A stretch of DNA of 64,000 nucleotides from Taxawa tesnikishii (nom. ined.) (GCA_030247885.1 JAPDRO010000012.1:310001-374000); one strand, 5' to 3'. Shown: positions 35,187 through 47,818, numbered from the stretch's first letter. Numbers and translations: made by a program. The notes: generated by a model from the letters alone, not told the origin.

Positions 35187-37795
35187 GATGATTGTATTCG
35201 CGTCCTACGACGCTGTTCCTGACAGAGATAGATAGACGTTGAAGGTGTTTGAAGTTCGTTTAGTGGGGCAGCGGGATGTTCGCTACGGTACAAGCAGGCA
35301 GTATCCGCGGAAATTGGCGTCACCACACAAGATTGGCGACGGAAACGGTGCTGTAATGCTGCAGCTGTGTAGGCGCGTTCTGTCGAAGGCGATTGTTGGA
35401 GAGGTGATGGGTGATGAAAGGTCTGCTGGGCGTAAGTGTGAGAACAACTATGCTTAGCGGCCGGGACCCGGTGCACCGGCAAGGCAAAATATGATAGGCA
35501 GGGGTGCGAAGTACGGCGGGAGACTGACGGGTTGTGGCGAGGTGCAGCGGAGGGAGGCGACAGCAGTTGCAGTGTACGGTACGGTACTGTTTTTGTGCCT
35601 GACGGTCTCGGAGCTGGCAGCGAGAGCGGTGTTTGGAGGGCTTTGTTGGGTCTGAAGTGGTGATCGTTGCCACGGTCAGTTGCAGGGGAGGGGAAGGCAC
35701 GATTTGCGAGGCTTGTGAGAGGGGCAGCGCAGCGCGGCTAAGGAAGGGAAACACCTCTCCACCGCCTCCAAAGCAAGAATCGCTTCGATCTTCGATTCCC
35801 TGCGAAGCAAAGCGCTGGCTTGCCCGATCACTGCCGTCTTTCGTCATTGCAAGCCCGAGCGTCACGACCAAGGCGTGGCTAACCATGGCATTCTCACAAA
35901 CCCAGTCCAGTCCCAGGTTTCCCGTCCGCACCGTGTTTGCACTGTTCGTGGAGCCTCGCTTGGAAATACACAGTGCCTCGCTGTCGCTCCTGCTATATAT
36001 TCCCTACCTGTGCTCTCCAACTGGCGTGCGAGAAGCACTGTTACAGGCGTCGCCGCGCCCGAAACACGCCTCTTACCACCACAGGTAGGACAGCAGCCAC
36101 TAACCGACCGTAGTAGCACGTCCCCATGCTGTCCCCTGACGGAGCACTTTGCATCCCATCCTTTCTTGCCCGACGCTGGGCATTGTCCAGACGCTGTTGT
36201 CCTCTGTTGTTCATCATCCGGGACTCGTCTTTGACAGATGCGACCGAGTATCACTGGTGGATCGCCTTCTGGACTCGGACAACACTCCTTCAAGTCTGCA
36301 AATCCTAACCCCAGGAAAATCACAAATCTTGATTCAGCCTCCTGCGGGCCAAAGTGCCGCGGTTATGTACAGAGTGTTCACGGGTGCGCTCGCAGCGTGA
36401 TGCACCAATCATCTCCAAGACGCTTTGCGGACGGACAGCGAAGCAGCTGTCATGCGATCGTCGCAAGACTGCGTGGCGACAGCGCAATGCCAGAGAACCT
36501 TTTGAAACAGAGGATGCGATGCGATGCGATGCGATGCGATGCGGTGCGATGCGGTGCGATGCGATGCGGTCGAGTTTTCTCCAACCGTTCGGAAAACGAC
36601 ACGTCAGGCAAGGATGTCAGACAGCAACACGCCAGGCAATTGTAGCCCGCATTGCGAGCGACTCCACGGGCTTCTGAACGACATTGGTTCTTTTAGCCAC
36701 GTACAGTTGCAGGTCCTCTGAAATCGTCAAGGTCTCGCCACTCGCTGCCGGCTCATACATGTACGTTTTGAGGCATAGCAACCCGAGAGCTTAACCAGAC
36801 TGGTCCAACGGCTTTCAATTGTCTGCGCAAACGGTCAAGCCATCACTAGTCCCACGATATCTTCGTTCGACAAACACTCCAGGCCCGAGAAGACTTCAAA
36901 GGCTCCAATCCAGATCTCCACAGAGGAGGAAGGATATGCGCGGCAAGAAGACCGACTCGGTTTATGCTGCGATGCAACGCTTTTCGCTTTTCTTATACTG
37001 CTAGCGCCGAGCAGCAAGATTGGTGATGCGATAATGGCAATGTTGATATCAGATGTGGCAGACACTACAAATAGGTACTGTCTTGATCCAGCTTCGCTTC
37101 GGAATATCTAGGCACGCCACAACCATCTATGCCTATATAACGGACGTATTTCTCGAAATTCCATGTCGCTGTAGGATTACTAGCACAACAGAAAACAGGA
37201 GTTACGAATGGGGCTGGAAATCGCTGCATCGCAATAACTAAGGTATTTGCCGCAGAATTGGCGACGCTACTGCAACGGCAAGGACTCATCGTCAGTTGGA
37301 CCCAACGGTTTCAGCGAGCACACGGGTGCTGCGCAGAATGCGTGGACACGGTGGACTGTCTAGATGCGCGCCTGAATCGTAGGCTATACAAGATCCGAAG
37401 CATAGCATGATACAGTAGTACATTGCGGGCATGTGACTGGTCAATGGCCGCGGGGTCTTCATTGATGTGGCTTGAGGAGGGTCCTGCTTTTTGCGTGCGC
37501 GCTTCGCCTACGCCGCGAGCTAGATCGGATCCGCAACCATGGCCAGCAGGCCTGTGACAATGGGGTTGACGGAACTACCCTGACAGGTATTCCATTTCAA
37601 ATAGCACACTCTCGATCACTGGGCCAGCAGTCATTAGTATATCGACGCCGTCGGACCAGCCGAATTGAGACCACTGTTTGTTGGTTAACAGCCATTCCGC
37701 GCGCTATTTGCGGCGGCGCCCGTGCACAGCCGCGTGGTTTGGAGTGATGAACTACTCTGGTGATGACAGGGATCTAGTAGCATACTTCCCCAGAG
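35187..37795. other. Long intergenic region upstream of HOG1
   Basis: About 2.6 kb. Frames in it (such as minus 35931-35320 and minus 36323-35862) show no family resemblance. It probably holds the HOG1 promoter and long 5'UTR. It contains the GATGC minisatellite listed separately. Confidence 0.4.
36513..36570. repeat. Minisatellite (GATGC)n with GGTGC variants
   Basis: Eleven to twelve tandem five-base units, GATGC with three GGTGC variants, in the region between HOG1 and the G-alpha gene. Confidence 0.85.
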
Positions 37796-38163
37796 CTATC
37801 CGTCGTTGTCAATACCACCAGCTGCTCTCTCTTCCTCTTCCCTCCTAGTCGTCCAAGTCTCCCTCTCGCTCAAGACTGGACGTGAACGAGCCGCTGCGAA
37901 GTACATCTCCCCGCGGTCAAACCCCGAGACAAAGCAAGTCATCCCAGCGCACGCACGCAGCCGGGTCAAGGCGTCCACTCCACCCGAACCACCTCGAATC
38001 CAGACTGCGTCTCCACCTGCACCGCCGTGTTGGATACCACGCCTTCATAAACATAAGTGCTTGTCCCTGAGCACCAGCGACAGATCTGTTGGAGCACCTC
38101 TGGATCAACCCCGGCGTCGTCCGGCTGAGCGGAGTGTCGATCGTCCACGATGGGTGTCTGCAT
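37796..38163 (-). CDS. Candidate protein (122 aa) head-to-head with G-alpha, unknown
   Basis: Weak candidate. From ATG 38163 the frame reads VDPEVLQQICRWCSGTSTYV and on to GFEVVRVEW, then hits a stop. The neighbouring frame continues ALTRLRACAGMTCFVSGFDR to a TAG at 37796-37798. If one G is missing in the join, as at many sites here, the length is exactly 123 codons. It would overlap the first 14 bases of the G-alpha coding region on the other strand, which argues against it. No family recognised. Confidence 0.28.
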
Positions 38164-39506
38164 GAGCTCTGAGAACAACCAGGAGGGGAGCAGAAGAAGC
38201 GTAGTCAGGTCATAGACCGCGGGCTGGAGGAGGACTCAAAGAAGCTAAGGCGAGAGTGCAAGATCTTACTGCTCGGTAAGCGCAGCACGGCGCAAGGCCT
38301 GAACAACGGCCGGCGCACCGCACAGCCCTTGCATTGGTACTGATACTGCGGCGAATAGGATCCGGTGAGAGCGGCAAGTCAACAATAGTGAAGCAGATGA
38401 AGATTATACACCAGAATGGATACAGCATGGACGAGTTGGCGCTCTACCGACACACGATATACAAGAACGTCATCGACTGCGCAAAAGCGCTCGTGGGCGC
38501 AATGCGACAGTTCGAGGTTGAGCCGGAGTCTCCAGGGAATGCGGAGCTCTGTGAATACATAATGCATTACACCGTAGACCCCGACCCGAACTCGCCGTTA
38601 CAAGCCAAGGTTGGAGAAGCAATCACAGCTGTATGGAAGGATCCTTGCATACCGAAAGTATTTGACCACTCGAGCGAATTCTACCTTATGGACTCTGCAT
38701 CATAGTGAGTGCTGCTAGACGCTAGAACCGGACATGTACAGCTGACCCATCTAGCTTCTTCGACGAAGTCAACAGAATAGCCGCACAGGATTACATTCCC
38801 ACAGAAGCAGATGTTCTCAGAGCGAGAACTAAAACCACCGGTATCTACGAGACTCGATTCCAAATGGGCCAACTAAGTATACAGTAAGTGTATGCGCCGG
38901 ATAAGCGGTTCAACGATCTAACGAGATTGCAGTATGTTTGACGTCGGTGGTCAACGGAGCGAACGCAAGAAGTGGATACATTGTTTTGAGAATGTGACAT
39001 CCATCATTTTCTGCGTCGCCCTCAGCGAGTACGATCAAGTGCTTCTCGAAGCAAGCGATCAAGTATGTTATCTCAGGAACGGTCAGCCTTAGTGGACTCA
39101 GCTGACACGGACGGCAGAACCGCATGATGGAAAGTCTAGTCCTTTTCGACTCCGTGGTCAACTCGAGGTGGTTCATGCGGACGAGTATCATCTTGTTCTT
39201 GAACAAGGTCGACCTTTTCAGACAGAAACTTGGGAGATCACCGCTGGGCAACTATTTCCCCGATTACTCTGGTGGCAACGATGTGAACAGAGCAGCAAAG
39301 TACCTGCTATGGCGATTCAACCAAGTGAACCGCGCACACCTCAACCTCTATCCTCAGTTAGTAGCACAGGAGATGCAGATACCACGACATTGCTAACAAA
39401 GCACAGCCTCACACAAGCTACCGACACCTCGAACATCCGACTGGTTTTTGCAGCAGTGAAGGAAACCATATTACAGAACGCTCTGAAAGACTCCGGAATT
39501 CTCTAG
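38150..39506 (+). CDS. G protein alpha subunit, group III
   Basis: Exons 38150-38275, 38359-38704, 38755-38883, 38933-39062, 39118-39356 and 39407-39506. All G-box motifs are present: [29 protein letters not shown], and the C-terminal TNIR-like NIRLVFAAV with end KDSGIL. The N-terminus MGVCMSSE offers Gly2 for myristoylation and Cys4 for palmitoylation. Overall it matches the fungal group III subunits (GNA-3/GPA3/GanB type), which couple nutrient and pheromone receptors to cAMP signalling at the plasma membrane. The frame changes at the G run 38185-38188 in exon 1; a fifth G leads into [18 protein letters not shown] and gives 356 residues. Confidence 0.94.
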
Positions 39507-40350
39507 AGACGGCAAATGCAGCGTGGCCGAAAACAGCTCAACATGGCCTGCCCTCTGAGGCCGTCCAACAAAAGTACACTTTAACCCGCACCTGGATACG
39601 ACCATCACACACCTCTCCGACGCCGAGTAACACCTTTTCGCTCTCTTTGATCGCCTCACCGTCCCCGGGCACACGTCACGCCATCTCTAATACTCTTGCC
39701 ATCCTCATTCAACACCGGTCGTTCTGGGTCGGGATTCACGACTTGCTTTTCCAGCATCGGCGTTCAGGGCGCATCTGTTCTTGTCGATCCGGGTAAGGGG
39801 GGCGAGCAGCTGCTTCAGCAAGGTCCCAAGGGAGTGGTGTTCTTGTTTGGACTTCTCTTGCATCCTTCTTCCCTCCTTCTTTGCGACGGCCGAAAAATCC
39901 TCCTACCCTTTCTTTTTTTACCTTCTGAACTGTTCAGTGGATCTGTCAAGCGTCGTGGCTTGGGGACTGTGTATGTGTAGTGGCGGTTGGTATATTGACG
40001 GGGAAAAAACTTTCAGCGCCCAGCTGCGGCAACGCCCCTCTCTTTCGTTCTTTATTCTTTCTGCGGGTCGGTGCGGTACAAGGGTCGTTTCCAGTGTTCA
40101 TGATTGGATCTTCTTCTTTTTTTCCTCCATGGGCGAGTCACACAACTCGAGGGCGGAGCATTCGACGTTGAATTGTGTTTCACCAACACGAAAGTCTCAA
40201 TACTAGTTCTAGCGAAATCAAAGTAAAAGTAAACAAATTTCCAGAAACAGGTGTAGAATTGTCATAGTGGAGGGTGTTCTTGTGGTACACAGAACAGGGC
40301 ATCTCAAGGCCACGCTGCTGAAATGCTTAGGAAAATATAGTCTACAGTAT
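39507..40350. other. Intergenic, convergent
   Basis: About 840 bases between converging genes, T- and C-rich in parts. No gene seen. Confidence 0.4.
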
Positions 40351-41280
40351 TTACAGAGTATCCTGGAGGAGCTTGTTCATCCTGGCCATCTTGGCCGAAA
40401 CGCTGAGGTCGATGGTACGCTCACCGATCTCGACGATGAGACCACCCCTGATGTCTGGGTTGACCTGGAATATATGTCAGCCGTTTGCATTTCCAAGCCA
40501 TAAAGAATTTTCTGCCGTCCTACCTTTGGCGTGACCTTCAGCTTCTTGCCCTGTCCAACGTACTGCGACTTGGAAACCGCGGTCTCGAGCTGTCTGATGA
40601 TCTTGTTGTCGAGCGGCTATAACGATGCCCATTGTCAGCCAAAGAGTATTCTCGACACGACCACTCCCTTCATCTTGCCAATTTCCTCCGTTCTACGTAC
40701 CGCAGCGCTCGTGACGATCATCTCAACCTCTCCCTGTACGCGCTCATCAAGGTTCCGAACTTCTCGCAAACGCCCTCCAAAACGCTCAGTCTGTTGTTCT
40801 CGGCCAGGGTGTTGAGGAAGTTCTTGACGGTGTTGCCCTTGTCCTGAACGCCGGCGTGCTTCTGGATCTCGGCGACGATCTGCGACTTGTCGGAGGCGCT
40901 GAGGGTGGGTGCGGAAAGGATGGCTTGGAGCTTGTTGTCCTTCTTGAACACGTTGTTCATGTTCTCGAGCGCCTTGGCCGTGTTGTCGAGCGTCTGGGTC
41001 TTGGCGGCTGCCGTGTACTGTCATGGAGGTGCACGGTTAGAACGGGGTTCTTGTTCCATCACTTCTGCTACTCTCTTCCGCTTCCTGAAGGGACCTAGCG
41101 GATGGGTAGTTCACGTACGAGAGCGCTGGCGTAGGTGCCATCGAGGCCGAAGAGAGGAACTGGAGGCTTGGTCGACTGGTTTGCTGGTGCGGCGTAACCC
41201 CTGACGGCGACGGAGGGGACAATTGATGCGCGTGGAGCTGCCACTCGGGCGGCGCGAGCAGCGTATCGGCCGGAAAGCAT
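40351..41280 (-). CDS. ATP5: Mitochondrial ATP synthase subunit 5 (OSCP)
   Basis: Exons 41280-41119, 41017-40701, 40616-40524 and 40464-40351. The N-terminus is an Arg/Ala-rich mitochondrial targeting peptide ending near VRGYA. The OSCP domain follows (FGLDGTYASAL, APTLSASDKSQIV, GNTVKNFLNTLAENNRL, MSAYRGEVEMIVTSA, NPDIRGGLIVEIGERTIDLS, SAKMARMNKLLQDTL). It forms the peripheral stalk link to F1 in the inner membrane. The frame changes at CCC 40732-40734 (plus-strand positions), where one more base restores YRGEVE; the length is then 228 residues. The gene is essential for respiration, so a real frameshift is unlikely. Confidence 0.95.
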
Positions 41281-41787
41281 GTTGACTGGGAGCGGAGACG
41301 GTGGGTTTGCTGGATGCTGGGATGGTCGAGCTCCGTAGCAAAGACGAGGTTGCGAACGAAGAGCACGGGCCGTCGCCGAAAGTTGATTGGGTTGGGCTTC
41401 ACGTGACGAAGCTTTACCCTTCCCGATGGTGACATTGAGACATCGATCACATACAGCAATGGGGAAGAGACGATCACAACGTTGTGCACAACATAGTAGT
41501 TGTGTATTATGAAGTCGATTCTCAAGTGTTATAGACTTGCTGCAGTGCGTAACTTTTCTGCTGATCAAAAAGTGCAGTGCAGTGCGATCAACTTGGCGTA
41601 CATGCAATGCAGTACGAACTTTTGCTGCTTCCAAACCGCAGTGAAAACAAGCATATGCGTACCTCTATTGCGCGCTGGATTCATGCAATGTGTGCGCGTT
41701 CAGAAAAACACGATCACTTCACCAATCCACACCAATCCATCGAACACCCATTGTCCTTCACCTCTCTTGTGACATCCTTCCAGCTTC
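41281..41787. other. Intergenic, ATP5 promoter
   Basis: About 500 bases between two minus-strand genes. Nothing further seen. Confidence 0.4.
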
Positions 41788-43032
41788 TCAGTTGGCCAAC
41801 TTGCTGAAGGCTTTGTTGAGCTTGGCCATCTCGGCGGCATCAGCGCAGCACTGAGCCAGAGCCTCCTCGATCAAGTCCTTGTCGAGGCCCATATTGAAGG
41901 CCTGCTTGATCAGGTCTTTGACAGCCATGCGGAAGGCGGCGGCCTTGGTCTTGTTGCTGACCTCAGCGTACTGCTCGACGTCGATGGCTTGGGTGATGCC
42001 GCCAGGCTGGGTGATGATCATCTCGGTGTCAGAGTCTTCCTCGGACTCAGCATCGTTGCCAGAGCCAGAGTCACTGGAGCTCTCATCGAACCTGGGATGC
42101 GTTAGCAGATTGAAGTGGTATCACCACAAGGGCTACTTACACAGAGATTGCGTCGGAAGCGGCATTGCTTTCGTTGGAAGAGGCCTCGAACTCGTCGTCG
42201 TTGTCCGCGGTGAAGACGGAACGGACAGTGTCTTTGCCGATGACGGGGATGACGGTCTTTCCGCGACCTGGGCCATAGTGGGAGATGGCAGTCTTTCCAC
42301 CGTAGCCGGGGGTCATGGAGGGGACGAGGTACATGCCGTTGCAGCCGGAGTAGTCGTCGTTGTCGCTGGTGTCTCCGCCGCAGTCAGAGCCGTCCTCATT
42401 GAAGGGAGTGAAGGTGTGGAGCTGAGCGGGGCTGATGGTGTCCCCAGCGTAGGTGGAAATATATTCGTCGAAGTCGAAGTTGAAAGGGAAGGGAGTGATC
42501 TCTCCGCCGGAGCTGGCAGGGGTAAAGATGTCTCCACCGTAGTCGGTGGCCTCTTCACCGAATGTGATGGGCTCACTGTCGTGGTCACTGACCTTCTTTG
42601 GAAGGGAAGCCTTGGAGCGGAACCTCTTGGCCTTTTGAGCGCTTCCGGTGGTTGGGTTGCGAAGCTTCTTTGGGCTTGGAGTTACAGAGGTGAAGTCCTC
42701 ATCCTCATCGCCAGACTGTCTCTTGTTGTTGTTGTTCTTCTTTGGGGTACGTGGCATGCCTTCTTCGTGACCAGTCCTGCGTGAGTGTCAGCGGTGATTC
42801 AGGGTGCTAGATTGCAGAAGACTTACCATCCCTCGGAGACGTGGGTAATACCTGGGTGAGTTCCTCTCTTGACATGGACGGAGCGGACGTGGCGGCGCAC
42901 AAACCAGGCGTGCTTCCACTCATGCTCAGCATCATCGCCTTCGCAGAAGCCGCAGAACTTCTCGCAGGGCTCGACGACGAGCACGCCCTCAGTTGGCCAC
43001 TGGTGGTTGTGGGATGGGTCGTTGCAAGGCAT
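41788..43032 (-). CDS. Hypothetical protein with one C2H2-like finger and acidic middle
   Basis: Exons 43032-42827, 42776-42141 and 42091-41788 give 381 residues with an intact frame. Residues ~29-57 hold C-x2-C followed by HAWFVRRHVRSVH, resembling a C2H2 zinc finger (C-x2-C-x17-H-x4-H). Residues ~72-300 are disordered: a basic stretch with four Asn in a row (PKKNNNNKR), then an Asp/Ser/Gly-rich acidic region with repeated YGG(D/K) units. The C-terminal ~75 residues are a compact helical domain (YAEVSNKTKAAAFRMAVKDL, then QAFNMGLDKDLIEEAL). The combination of finger, acidic region and helical end suggests a nuclear regulator. No named family recognised. Splice sites are canonical. Confidence 0.75.
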
Positions 43033-44968
43033 CGTTCTTGATGTTGTGGTAGTGAACAGAATAGGGTATGAGTGTGAAAAGGTGTGCGAATGCAAAAGAA
43101 TTGCGCGTGCGAAGAAGCGTAGATGTGTGAAAAGCAGTGAATGTTTAGATGGAGGAAGGAAGGAGGAATCAGTGGAAGAAGCATGTTTTTGTTCTTTCGA
43201 CGGTGAGCTGGAAGTACGCTAGTGGTGACAATAGAACCAAGGGCTCCGCTCTTTCCAGGTTGTGAGGAGGTGGCCCAGTGAAGGAGAGAGTGAAGCTTTA
43301 GATGGGTGGTGAGGGGGAGAAGCAGGCTGTTTGCGACGCCGCACACACAGAACAAGGCAAAAGAAGCAGAACAAACCCTCCAAAAGAACACCGCGGAAAC
43401 GTCTCAAACGTTGCACTGCAAAAAATCAATGTGCTCCTGATAAATGACCCTTTGCAAAGCCGCGACCTACTGCCGGAATTGATTGCTTACGTGCTTCTTC
43501 AAGGCGGAGGACTCTTGTTCCCTGCAAGAGGTTATGTGTGGCGTCCATCCAGTGCCCGTCCAATGCCCTCCCGACATCTTCCCAATCTTATTTCACTGAC
43601 TGAAGCTCACTTTCGAAGCTCTCTCTTTGTCACTCAGCGTGGGTGGTCCCGATCAGCCTCCCAGCCACCGACAATTGCACACCACAGCACTGGCAGCACT
43701 ACCAGCTCCAACCGGTAGCTTCGTCTCTTGCACTAGCGTTTCATACCTGCCAACAGATTCTGTCAAGTCTACTGCTGCTCAGTACCGCTAAGTGTTATGT
43801 GTGTTGTGTGTGTTATTGCCCGCTGGTCGACATGGTTTGGATCAGAGGGCAGCAAGCGGAAAGCGAGTGTGCGAGATTGCGACCGGTTCTCAGTGAACTG
43901 GAGTTTCAACTCGCAAAGCTCGGTTTCTTCAATAATACCAGGGTGACCGGGTGACTGTCCACCTTTTATACGTTTCCCCATGAAAATCAGTTTCGCACAG
44001 TCATCAGAGCTCATTCGTCAAGCCACCAGCAGCGCCAACCCCAACAGCAACGCACTACCAGCCTCCGATTCTCTTAGCAGCGGGCGTGTGTCGACACAGC
44101 CTCGCACTTGTCAGCCTTCCACTTTCGTCTTCCTTAAGCTGGAGCTGGAGCATGCGCAACCATCCCGACAAGAAAGAAGGCGAGGGCGCATCAGTGCAGA
44201 CGTCTATCGCCCTGCCCATTGAAGGGACTGTCTGATCGCCAAGCCAAAGGGTTTAGGCGCTGCGTAGACGGGGCAATCCAAGATGGAAGGTCCTGCGTAT
44301 GAATGGATTCCGGCGAATATCCACTGCTGCCACGCTCTGATTCTGGACAGTATCGTTGTGCTATACCTAGAATTGCTGCCGGCAGTGGAGGAGCGGTCAG
44401 TGATCAACAAGGTCATTCTCAGAACCTGTCGACTATCGGATGCAAATTGCGCGTCCGATTAGATATTTTCGTGCACCGTCTCTGCGAGGTCATTGTATTT
44501 AGTACACCGAGTCCTGTCTCAACATATCGCAACTACCTTAATCTTGGTATCTTTTTCCCCTCCCAAACAGTGCGTCTTAACAGCCCTCTCTGGCAAAAGG
44601 AATTTATACTTCCCTCAAAAGGTCCATCCATAGCTTGCAAGGGTTTGACCTGGATTTCCTAGTTGGTCCTGAGGGCAATGTACGGATGCCGGTAATAGTA
44701 ACATCAGTTTGAAGCATTTTGGTGTTTGTCCAGGCTACAACACTCGGATGTGTCGCCTGGGTCATAGTGTTTGTTCGTAGTGCTGGTGAAGAATGAAGAT
44801 ACGGTCTCAAGTCCAACTCGGGCAGGGCGCTACAGAATAAGGGGATACAACAGTAGCAGGGAACATCCACAGCAGGGATCGCAGCTCTTAAGGAGATCAT
44901 TTTGGACGGGTATGACAGGAGAATCATGGTCAAGCAGCAGCTACGCGCATGGTTGTAACAAGGTGAAG
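43033..44968. other. Intergenic
   Basis: About 1.9 kb. Several short frames on both strands lack recognisable features. It carries the promoter of the C2H2 gene. Nothing specific found. Confidence 0.4.
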
Positions 44969-45317
44969 TCAGGGCAAGCGTTCATTCATTTGTCTCATCG
45001 GTCCGAAGCGGGCGCCGGTTCCAATGTCCCTTTGTGGGGGCTCCACGACACGGACGTTGCCGGATCGATCGTACATGTACTTTGGATATACCTTCAACAA
45101 CTCGCGGCAACCTGCGCATATGGCACTGAGCATGGAGCCGTGATGGGGATGGCTTGCGCGGGAAAAGCTGCAGCGGGACGCACAACACCAGCTGCGGCTC
45201 CGCCGACGGCACTCCTTTCCAGAAGAAGATTGACAACTCGGTCTGCAACAATGGCACAGGCCTAGATACATGAGCGAGTTATGGTGCCTGCTTCGACTCC
45301 GTCTGTGATACCAACAT
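44969..45317 (-). CDS. Candidate small protein (about 99 aa), unknown
   Basis: Weak candidate. A possible two-codon start exon (45317-45312) with a GTATCA donor is followed by an exon 45261-44969 entered through ATCTAG. It first reads IVADRVVNLLLERSAVGGAA and PAQAIPITAPCSVPYAQV, then the frame changes near the TT after AASC. It continues as LKVYPKYMYDRSGNVRVVEP to a TGA. One added base makes the exon 98 codons exactly. An alternative reading, uninterrupted but Cys/Arg/Ser-rich, covers the same stretch in another frame. No family recognised. Confidence 0.33.
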
Positions 45318-45555
45318 AGCGTCACTGCGACGACGTGGCGATTTGGGGTGTTGGAGTTTGAGAAGCCCACACCACCACGCCTCCAAGACAGATCAAGCGC
45401 AAGCACCGAGCGTCTGGACCCGAGCATCATGGTCGACACGAATAGACGAAGGTTCGGGCGACATCCAGCTCAGTATAAAGGAGTTCTGCGAACTGATAGG
45501 CCAACCCAGATCTTCCGCATCTCGCAGCGAAGCAGCGCAAGGCGAAGAAGGCGTC

Positions 45556-47344
45556 ATGCACGTTGAGGACAGAACAATGGAAGAGATGAGCCGACGCGTT
45601 TCCCGCATCGACTGGGAATGCAACGGTACAAAAGTTGACCTTCACGAACTGATAAAGGAGGCAAAGGATGCCTCGGAAAAAGAGCATTCTATGGGATTAC
45701 TCGAGGCGATTAGAACATACCCCAAGGCTGTCGGCTGGTCTGTATTGGCTTCTACAGCGCTTATTATGGAGGGATATGATATGGTGGTCATCTACAACTT
45801 CTATGGCTTTCCTGCTTTCGTCAAAAAATATGGCAGTCTTCAGGCGGACGGCACCTACCAAGTGTCAGCTGCATGGCAATCTGGTCTCTCCAACGGCATG
45901 CTCTGTGGCGAAATCCTTGGCTTGATGGCTACTGGTATCCTGGCGGACAAATACGGGTATCGGAAAACAATCGGTGGCGCTTTGATTCTTGTCGTACGTC
46001 AAGAGAAGCGTTGAGGCCCGCTTGCTTCGTAGACTGACAGTTACAGATATGCTTCGTTTTCGTCACCTTCTTTGCCCCAGGCATCGAGGTCCTGCTGGTT
46101 GGCGAGATCTTGTGTGGTTTACCATGGGGGTGTTTCAGACGATAACCACAACCTATGCTGCTGAAGTTACACCAATCGCTCTTCGACCTTATCTCTGTAC
46201 TTACGTTAATCTTTGCTGGGTCATCGGACAGATTATCGGTGCAGGGGTTCTGCGCGCCCTTGTGCATCGAACAGATATGTGGGGATACAGGATTCCGTTC
46301 GCTCTGCAATGGATGTGGCCCATCCCGCTCTTAGTAGGCATTGTATTGGCACCGGAGTCGCCCTGGTGGCTGGTCCGCAAGGGGCGTCTAGATGAAGCGG
46401 AACGATCTCTGAACCGTCTTACCAGCAAGAATCACGACTTGGGTACCAATTCACGGAAGACGATTGCGATGATGATCCACACCGACGAAATGGAAAAAGA
46501 GCTTACCAGTGGCACATCTTACCTGGACTGCCTCAAAGGTACCGATCTTCGACGGACGGAAATCTGCTGCATGACTTGGATGATTCAAATACTCTGCGGT
46601 TCTGGTCTCATGGGTTATTCGTCTTACTTCTACGAGCAAGCTGGTCTGAGCCCGACAAACTCGTTCGACCTCACAATGGCGCAATTTGGTATCGGCATAG
46701 TAGGCGTTCTCACAGCGTGGTTTCTAATGCCATGGTTCGGACGACGCACGCTTTACCTGGTTGGCCTGGCGATCCAGTTTATCCTGCTCTTGGTCATCGG
46801 TTTCATATCGCTTGCTCCGAACACCAGTGCTAGCTCCTGGGCGATTGGCTCGATGCTTCTCATCTACACGTTTACGTACGATGTCACGGTAGGACCGGTC
46901 TGCTACTCACTCGTGGCAGAGCTGTCATCTACACGCCTCCGTCAGAAGACTGTTGTCCTGGCCCGAAATGCCTACAACATCACTGGTATCATCAACAACG
47001 TTCTGACACCGCACATGCTGAATCCAACAGCATGGCACTGGGGTGCTAAAAGCGGATTCTTCTGGGCTGGATCCTGCTTCCTGTCGCTAGTCTGGACCTA
47101 CTTCCGCCTTCCCGAACCTAAGAACAGGACCTATGCTGAGTTGGACATCTTGTTCGAGCGTAAGATTGCCGCATCGAAATTCTCAAAGACAGTGGTGAAT
47201 CCGTTCCGTGGTGAGACGCTGGAGGCGCGCGGGGGCTCTCTTGTGAGGGTTCCCAGTCAAGAGTCGGATTTGTTTCACTCTCATGCCCCAACGGCGGTCA
47301 ACGAAGATGTGGTTCACGAGAAAGGACAACGGCGGTCCGAGTGA
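45556..47344 (+). CDS. MFS sugar transporter, alpha-glucoside (maltose) permease type
   Basis: Exons 45556-45993 and 46047-47344. Twelve membrane spans are expected. The start of span 1 (SVLASTALIMEGYDMVVIYN) and the following segment match fungal maltose/alpha-glucoside permeases. So do the loop motifs GILADKYGYRK, PESPWWLVRKGR, GRRTLYLVGL and the C-terminal LPEPKNRTYAELDILFE. It would import disaccharides by proton symport at the plasma membrane; the actual substrate is unknown. The frame changes at the G run 46126-46130; a sixth G gives GLPWGVFQT and 578 residues. Met at 45556 (MHVEDRTMEEM) is chosen over an upstream in-frame Met at 45343 because the upstream part lacks family resemblance. 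Confidence 0.9.
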
Positions 47345-47818
47345 GCTTGAGGGCGGGCGGATAAGCACGTCTATTAGATGTAGTTGGCTAGCTAGTGAAA
47401 TACATTACGAGCAATGAAGACTAGCTGTACAGGTCCGTTGTCTTTGAGTAGTTCCCTTTGCATCCTCCGTGTCGCTCTTCTTAGCCGTATACAAGCCGCT
47501 ATTTGACTGTCCTTGTCAACTCTTCCAGCGCCAAATGTGGCCAAGTGCCGGGTCGGCGATCAATTCCACCTTATGTCTGGCCCCAAGTGAAACAAACCAT
47601 CTGTGTCCGAGTGTCTCGCATGCTTGTTTGGCACAGGTGCGAACACTGATGCTTGCCTCTTTGCAGAAACGTCGACGTGTCCGTAGAGGTCATGGGTACA
47701 AACGATCTTGAAGACCTCACGCTTTAGATTCTTACGTACTCATTAGATTAGTCGCATCATCCTTCAGTTAAATCTCCATCCGAAAGAAAAGGCCCAGCCT
47801 CCTTCCACTGGCCCTGGC
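47345..47818. other. Intergenic, convergent
   Basis: About 470 bases between converging transporter genes. Nothing seen. Confidence 0.4.

Noticed and set aside
35320-36323. Long overlapping frames upstream of HOG1 on both strands
   Set aside because: No family resemblance; codon use is not coding-like. Most likely promoter and 5'UTR.
36513-36570. GATGC array as a CRISPR or telomere-like repeat
   Set aside because: Units are five bases and contiguous without spacers, so it is a simple minisatellite.
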